Shown here one piece after another: positions 41,560 through 43,173 of a stretch of DNA of 43,173 bases. Under the pieces are notes generated by a model that did not search any database, had not been told where the DNA came from, and worked only from the letters and a program-made list of their open reading frames with translations. Both the position numbers and the translations under genes were made by a program. How positions within the stretch are numbered: position 1 is the stretch's first letter; every line of letters starts with the position of its first letter. Source of the stretch: an uncultured Prevotellaceae bacterium (GTDB taxonomy: Bacteria; Bacteroidota; Bacteroidia; Bacteroidales; Bacteroidaceae); contig CADCBZ010000034.1 of NCBI GenBank assembly GCA_902799765.1, positions 1-43,173 on the forward strand. Direction: 5' to 3'.

Positions 41560-42690
41560 ATGTACGATCAGATTCGGGAAGATATATTCTATATCATGCT
41601 TTATGCAATAGTGACCGCTTTGGCCATGCTGGCAAGCTGTTATCTATTGTTTCGTCAGGGTAATGCCTTTGCCAAAGACGTTATGCCGCCTATACGCTTG
41701 CGCCGCTGGACTGCAGCCTTCTTTGCAGTTTTCGTTGTGAATCATGTGTGGTACATGTGGCCGACATTTTTCCTCACCTCAGGCGATGATGTGATGTTGG
41801 CAAATCTGGTTGGCGGCTTGTTTGATTGTATGACATTTTTTCCCTTGTCGATCATTATATTGTTGGTTATGTTGCAAGACCGCAGACGGCCTCTGTGGCC
41901 TGTTGCCGTGATGGTAGCGCCGCTCATTGTAGGAATGATGTGGTGCATCGCCAGCAGCAGCAGAACCATTTTTCCAATGCTAATCGCCTATTTACTGTTG
42001 ATGAGTATTGGCTTAATAATATATATGGTTCGCGCGTTAAGACAATACGGACGCTGGCTGCGGGACAACTATGCCGACTTGGAGCACAAGGAGGTCTGGC
42101 AGAGTTTTGTGGTGCTGGCGATTATAGTTCTGGTGTTCGCTATCTATGCACTAACTGGCGGAGATCTGGCTTATGAATACATTCTTCAGGTGGTTGTCAT
42201 CCTGCTTATCTGCTATCTACTATGGCGAGTGGAAACGCTAAGTGATCTTAACATACCCCAGCCGCAGAGTCTTCCCGCAGATGAGACTACCACAGAGGTG
42301 ATAGGAGGCGATTCATTCTTGCCGACTATTCGCGATAATATTGGATCATTGCTGCAGCAGCATTGCATTGACAAGCAGCTCTACCTACAGCACGACCTCA
42401 CCATTCTCCAACTTGCCAAGACTATTGGAACTAACCGTTACTATCTCAGCCAGTATTTTTCTAATCAGAGCACGACTTACAATGCCTACATCAATGATTT
42501 GCGTATCAACCATTTTGTCAGTCTCTATCACGAGGCTGTCGATTCCAAGCGTTCCATCACTGCCCAGCAGTTGGCCCTGGAGAGTGGTTACCGCAGTTAC
42601 AATACATTTAGAGATGCTTTCAAACGCAAGACGGGACAGTCGGTGACTGCCTGGATAAGGGCTCTGCATGAAGGGATTGGAGAACCCTAA
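41560..42690 (+). CDS. Seven-membrane-segment AraC-family regulator, copy 2
   Basis: A 376-residue paralogue of the protein at 38948, close over its whole length (for example VVNHVWYM, LLDC/LFDCMTFFPL, DRRRPLWPVAVMVAPLI, RQYGRWLRDNYADLEHKEVWQSFVVLAII are shared). Seven hydrophobic segments lie in about residues 8-225. The C-terminal AraC domain includes DLTILQLAKTIGTNRYYLSQYF and TAQQLALESGYRSYNTFRDAFKRKTGQSVTAW. Differences cluster in the outer loops and in the second HTH recognition region (QSYSTFSLAF versus RSYNTFRDAF), which would give a new ligand and a new DNA site. Start ATG 41560 is set by the copied leader. A terminator follows, then an amidohydrolase lipoprotein gene. Confidence 0.87.
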   Translation: MYDQIREDIFYIMLYAIVTALAMLASCYLLFRQGNAFAKDVMPPIRLRRWTAAFFAVFVVNHVWYMWPTFFLTSGDDVMLANLVGGLFDCMTFFPLSIIILLVMLQDRRRPLWPVAVMVAPLIVGMMWCIASSSRTIFPMLIAYLLLMSIGLIIYMVRALRQYGRWLRDNYADLEHKEVWQSFVVLAIIVLVFAIYALTGGDLAYEYILQVVVILLICYLLWRVETLSDLNIPQPQSLPADETTTEVIGGDSFLPTIRDNIGSLLQQHCIDKQLYLQHDLTILQLAKTIGTNRYYLSQYFSNQSTTYNAYINDLRINHFVSLYHEAVDSKRSITAQQLALESGYRSYNTFRDAFKRKTGQSVTAWIRALHEGIGEP

Positions 42691-42691
42691 A

Positions 42692-42727
42692 GTGATGAAA
42701 TCAGCAATAATGTGATGAAATCAGCAA
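42692..42727. promoter_or_regulatory. Direct repeat pair with 20-bp period before the amidohydrolase gene
   Basis: GTGATGAAATCAGCAA occurs at 42692-42707 and again at 42712-42727, identical over 16 bases. Each holds a small inverted repeat, TGATgaaATCA. The pair ends 50 bp before the -7 box at 42778-42785, the same distance as in the porin module, but the repeat sequence is different. Confidence 0.7.
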
Positions 42728-42728
42728 A

Positions 42729-42764
42729 AATCACGGCTCAGGACATGGGCCGTGATTCTTTTTT
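42729..42764 (+). terminator. Rho-independent terminator of the second AraC-type gene
   Basis: AATCACGGC (42729-42737) pairs with GCCGTGATT (42749-42757) around an 11-base loop and is followed by CTTTTTT. It separates the regulator from the lipoprotein gene, which must then use its own promoter. Confidence 0.85.
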
Positions 42765-42777
42765 GGTGAGAAATTGC

Positions 42778-42785
42778 TAACTTTG
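42778..42785 (+). promoter_or_regulatory. -7 box of the amidohydrolase lipoprotein gene
   Basis: TAACTTTG matches TAnnTTTG, 41 bases before the ATG. A TTTG (42762-42765) is present but only 12 bp away, so no proper -33 box is seen, as with the porin-like gene. Confidence 0.65.
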
Positions 42786-42826
42786 CCGAAGACTTTAAAA
42801 TTATATTTAACCTAAAAAATGTAAAT

Positions 42827-43173
42827 ATGAGAAATTTGAAAAAGTGGATGCTTGCCGCCATCCTGATCTGCGGCACCGCAGCGATGTTCACATCGTGCGC
42901 AGCGAACGAAGACAACCCAAGTAAGGGAGACACCCCTTCAGAAAAAACCATCGCCGACCTCGTGGTCTATGGTAAGATCTTCACTTCTGAAAGTAACCAG
43001 ATTGTAGAGGCATTTGCCGTGAAAGACGGCAAGTACGTCTATGTAGGCGACAAGGCGGGGGCCGAAGCATTTGTTGAAGCAGGCAAGACCGAGGTGGTGG
43101 ACTACTCAGGAAAGGGTCTTGTGATGTCTGGCTGCGGTAATGGCCACGCACACTACATGCTGGGCTATGCCCT
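42827..43173 (+). CDS. Amidohydrolase (YtcJ-like) lipoprotein, 5' part only
   Basis: The gene runs off the right edge after about 115 codons. It has a lipoprotein signal (KKWMLAAILICGTAAMFTSC, Cys24). After a linker (AANEDNPSKGDTPSE) the sequence IADLVVYGKIFTSESNQIVEAFAVKDGKYVYVGD...VVDYSGKGLVMSGCGNGHAHYM is the N-terminal beta-sandwich and first metal motif of YtcJ-type amidohydrolases. The metal motif reads GHAH, where HxH in GxxDxHxH is usual; the Asp position is Asn or Gly here, so metal binding may differ. Substrate unknown. It stands downstream of the second AraC-type regulator and may be its target. Confidence 0.85.
   Translation, partial: MRNLKKWMLAAILICGTAAMFTSCAANEDNPSKGDTPSEKTIADLVVYGKIFTSESNQIVEAFAVKDGKYVYVGDKAGAEAFVEAGKTEVVDYSGKGLVMSGCGNGHAHYMLGYA

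Noticed and set aside
1-43173. Insertion sequence or integrative element behind the scars
   Set aside because: No transposase, integrase, terminal inverted repeats or target duplications were found at the junctions.

Overview
The window looks like a chromosomal segment of a Bacteroidota member, most probably Prevotellaceae (Prevotella/Segatella-like). Reasons visible in the sequence: recurrent promoters of the Bacteroidota type (TTTG or TTG, 19-21 bp, TAnnTTTG), many short lipoprotein signal peptides, a GH26 / cellobiose-2-epimerase-type / GH130 gene order known from mannan use in gut Bacteroidota, and seven-membrane-segment AraC regulators. No plasmid, phage, insertion sequence or CRISPR signature was seen; this is read by eye without database searches.

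Layout. 1-10024 (+): a galacto(gluco)mannan utilisation block: GH36 alpha-galactosidase, GH2 beta-galactosidase-like enzyme, a broken CE7-type esterase fused to the tail of a lost GH130 copy, GH26 mannanase lipoprotein, AGE-family epimerase, intact GH130 mannosylglucose phosphorylase (own promoter) and mannose-6-phosphate isomerase. Together these can turn galactomannan into mannobiose, mannosylglucose, mannose 1-phosphate plus glucose, and feed fructose 6-phosphate. No SusC/SusD pair or sugar transporter lies in the window. 10030-12496 (-): thioesterase, HAD hydrolase, Fur/Zur-type regulator, CDF metal exporter; a 40-bp palindrome sits on the regulator's promoter. 12646-14646 (+): AsmA-like envelope protein. 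14653-18922 (-): ComM-like ATPase, DUF4369/thioredoxin-fold lipoprotein, OmpA/TPR lipoprotein, preceded by tRNA-Leu(UAA). 19089-24168 (-): zinc-ribbon lipoprotein, argH, SRPBCC protein, pyrE, then comF, recX, prmC. 24250-25182 (+): ribD with an apparent internal deletion. 25219-38712 (-): lipoprotein, 966-residue ABCG-like transporter, RNase H, argS, SSS symporter, MsbA-like ABC exporter, PrsW-like membrane protease, and a 996-residue metalloprotease / beta-propeller / beta-barrel protein.

38713-43173 (+) is the most unusual part. Two paralogous seven-membrane-segment AraC regulators, with a copied promoter and leader, each precede an exported protein gene (a TorF-like porin; an amidohydrolase lipoprotein). 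In both modules the intergenic region holds a pair of direct repeats with a 20- or 21-bp period, ending exactly 50 bp before the -7 box. Between the modules lies about 550 bp of non-coding DNA with a dead signal-peptide ORF, an inverted carboxylesterase fragment, two tandem arrays that both have a 22-bp period, and an octamer array. This looks like a duplicated membrane one-component sensor/target system with visible operator candidates.

Several genes carry deletion-like scars (5320, the fur C terminus, ribD, 41010). They may be real decay or assembly collapse; read mapping would decide.
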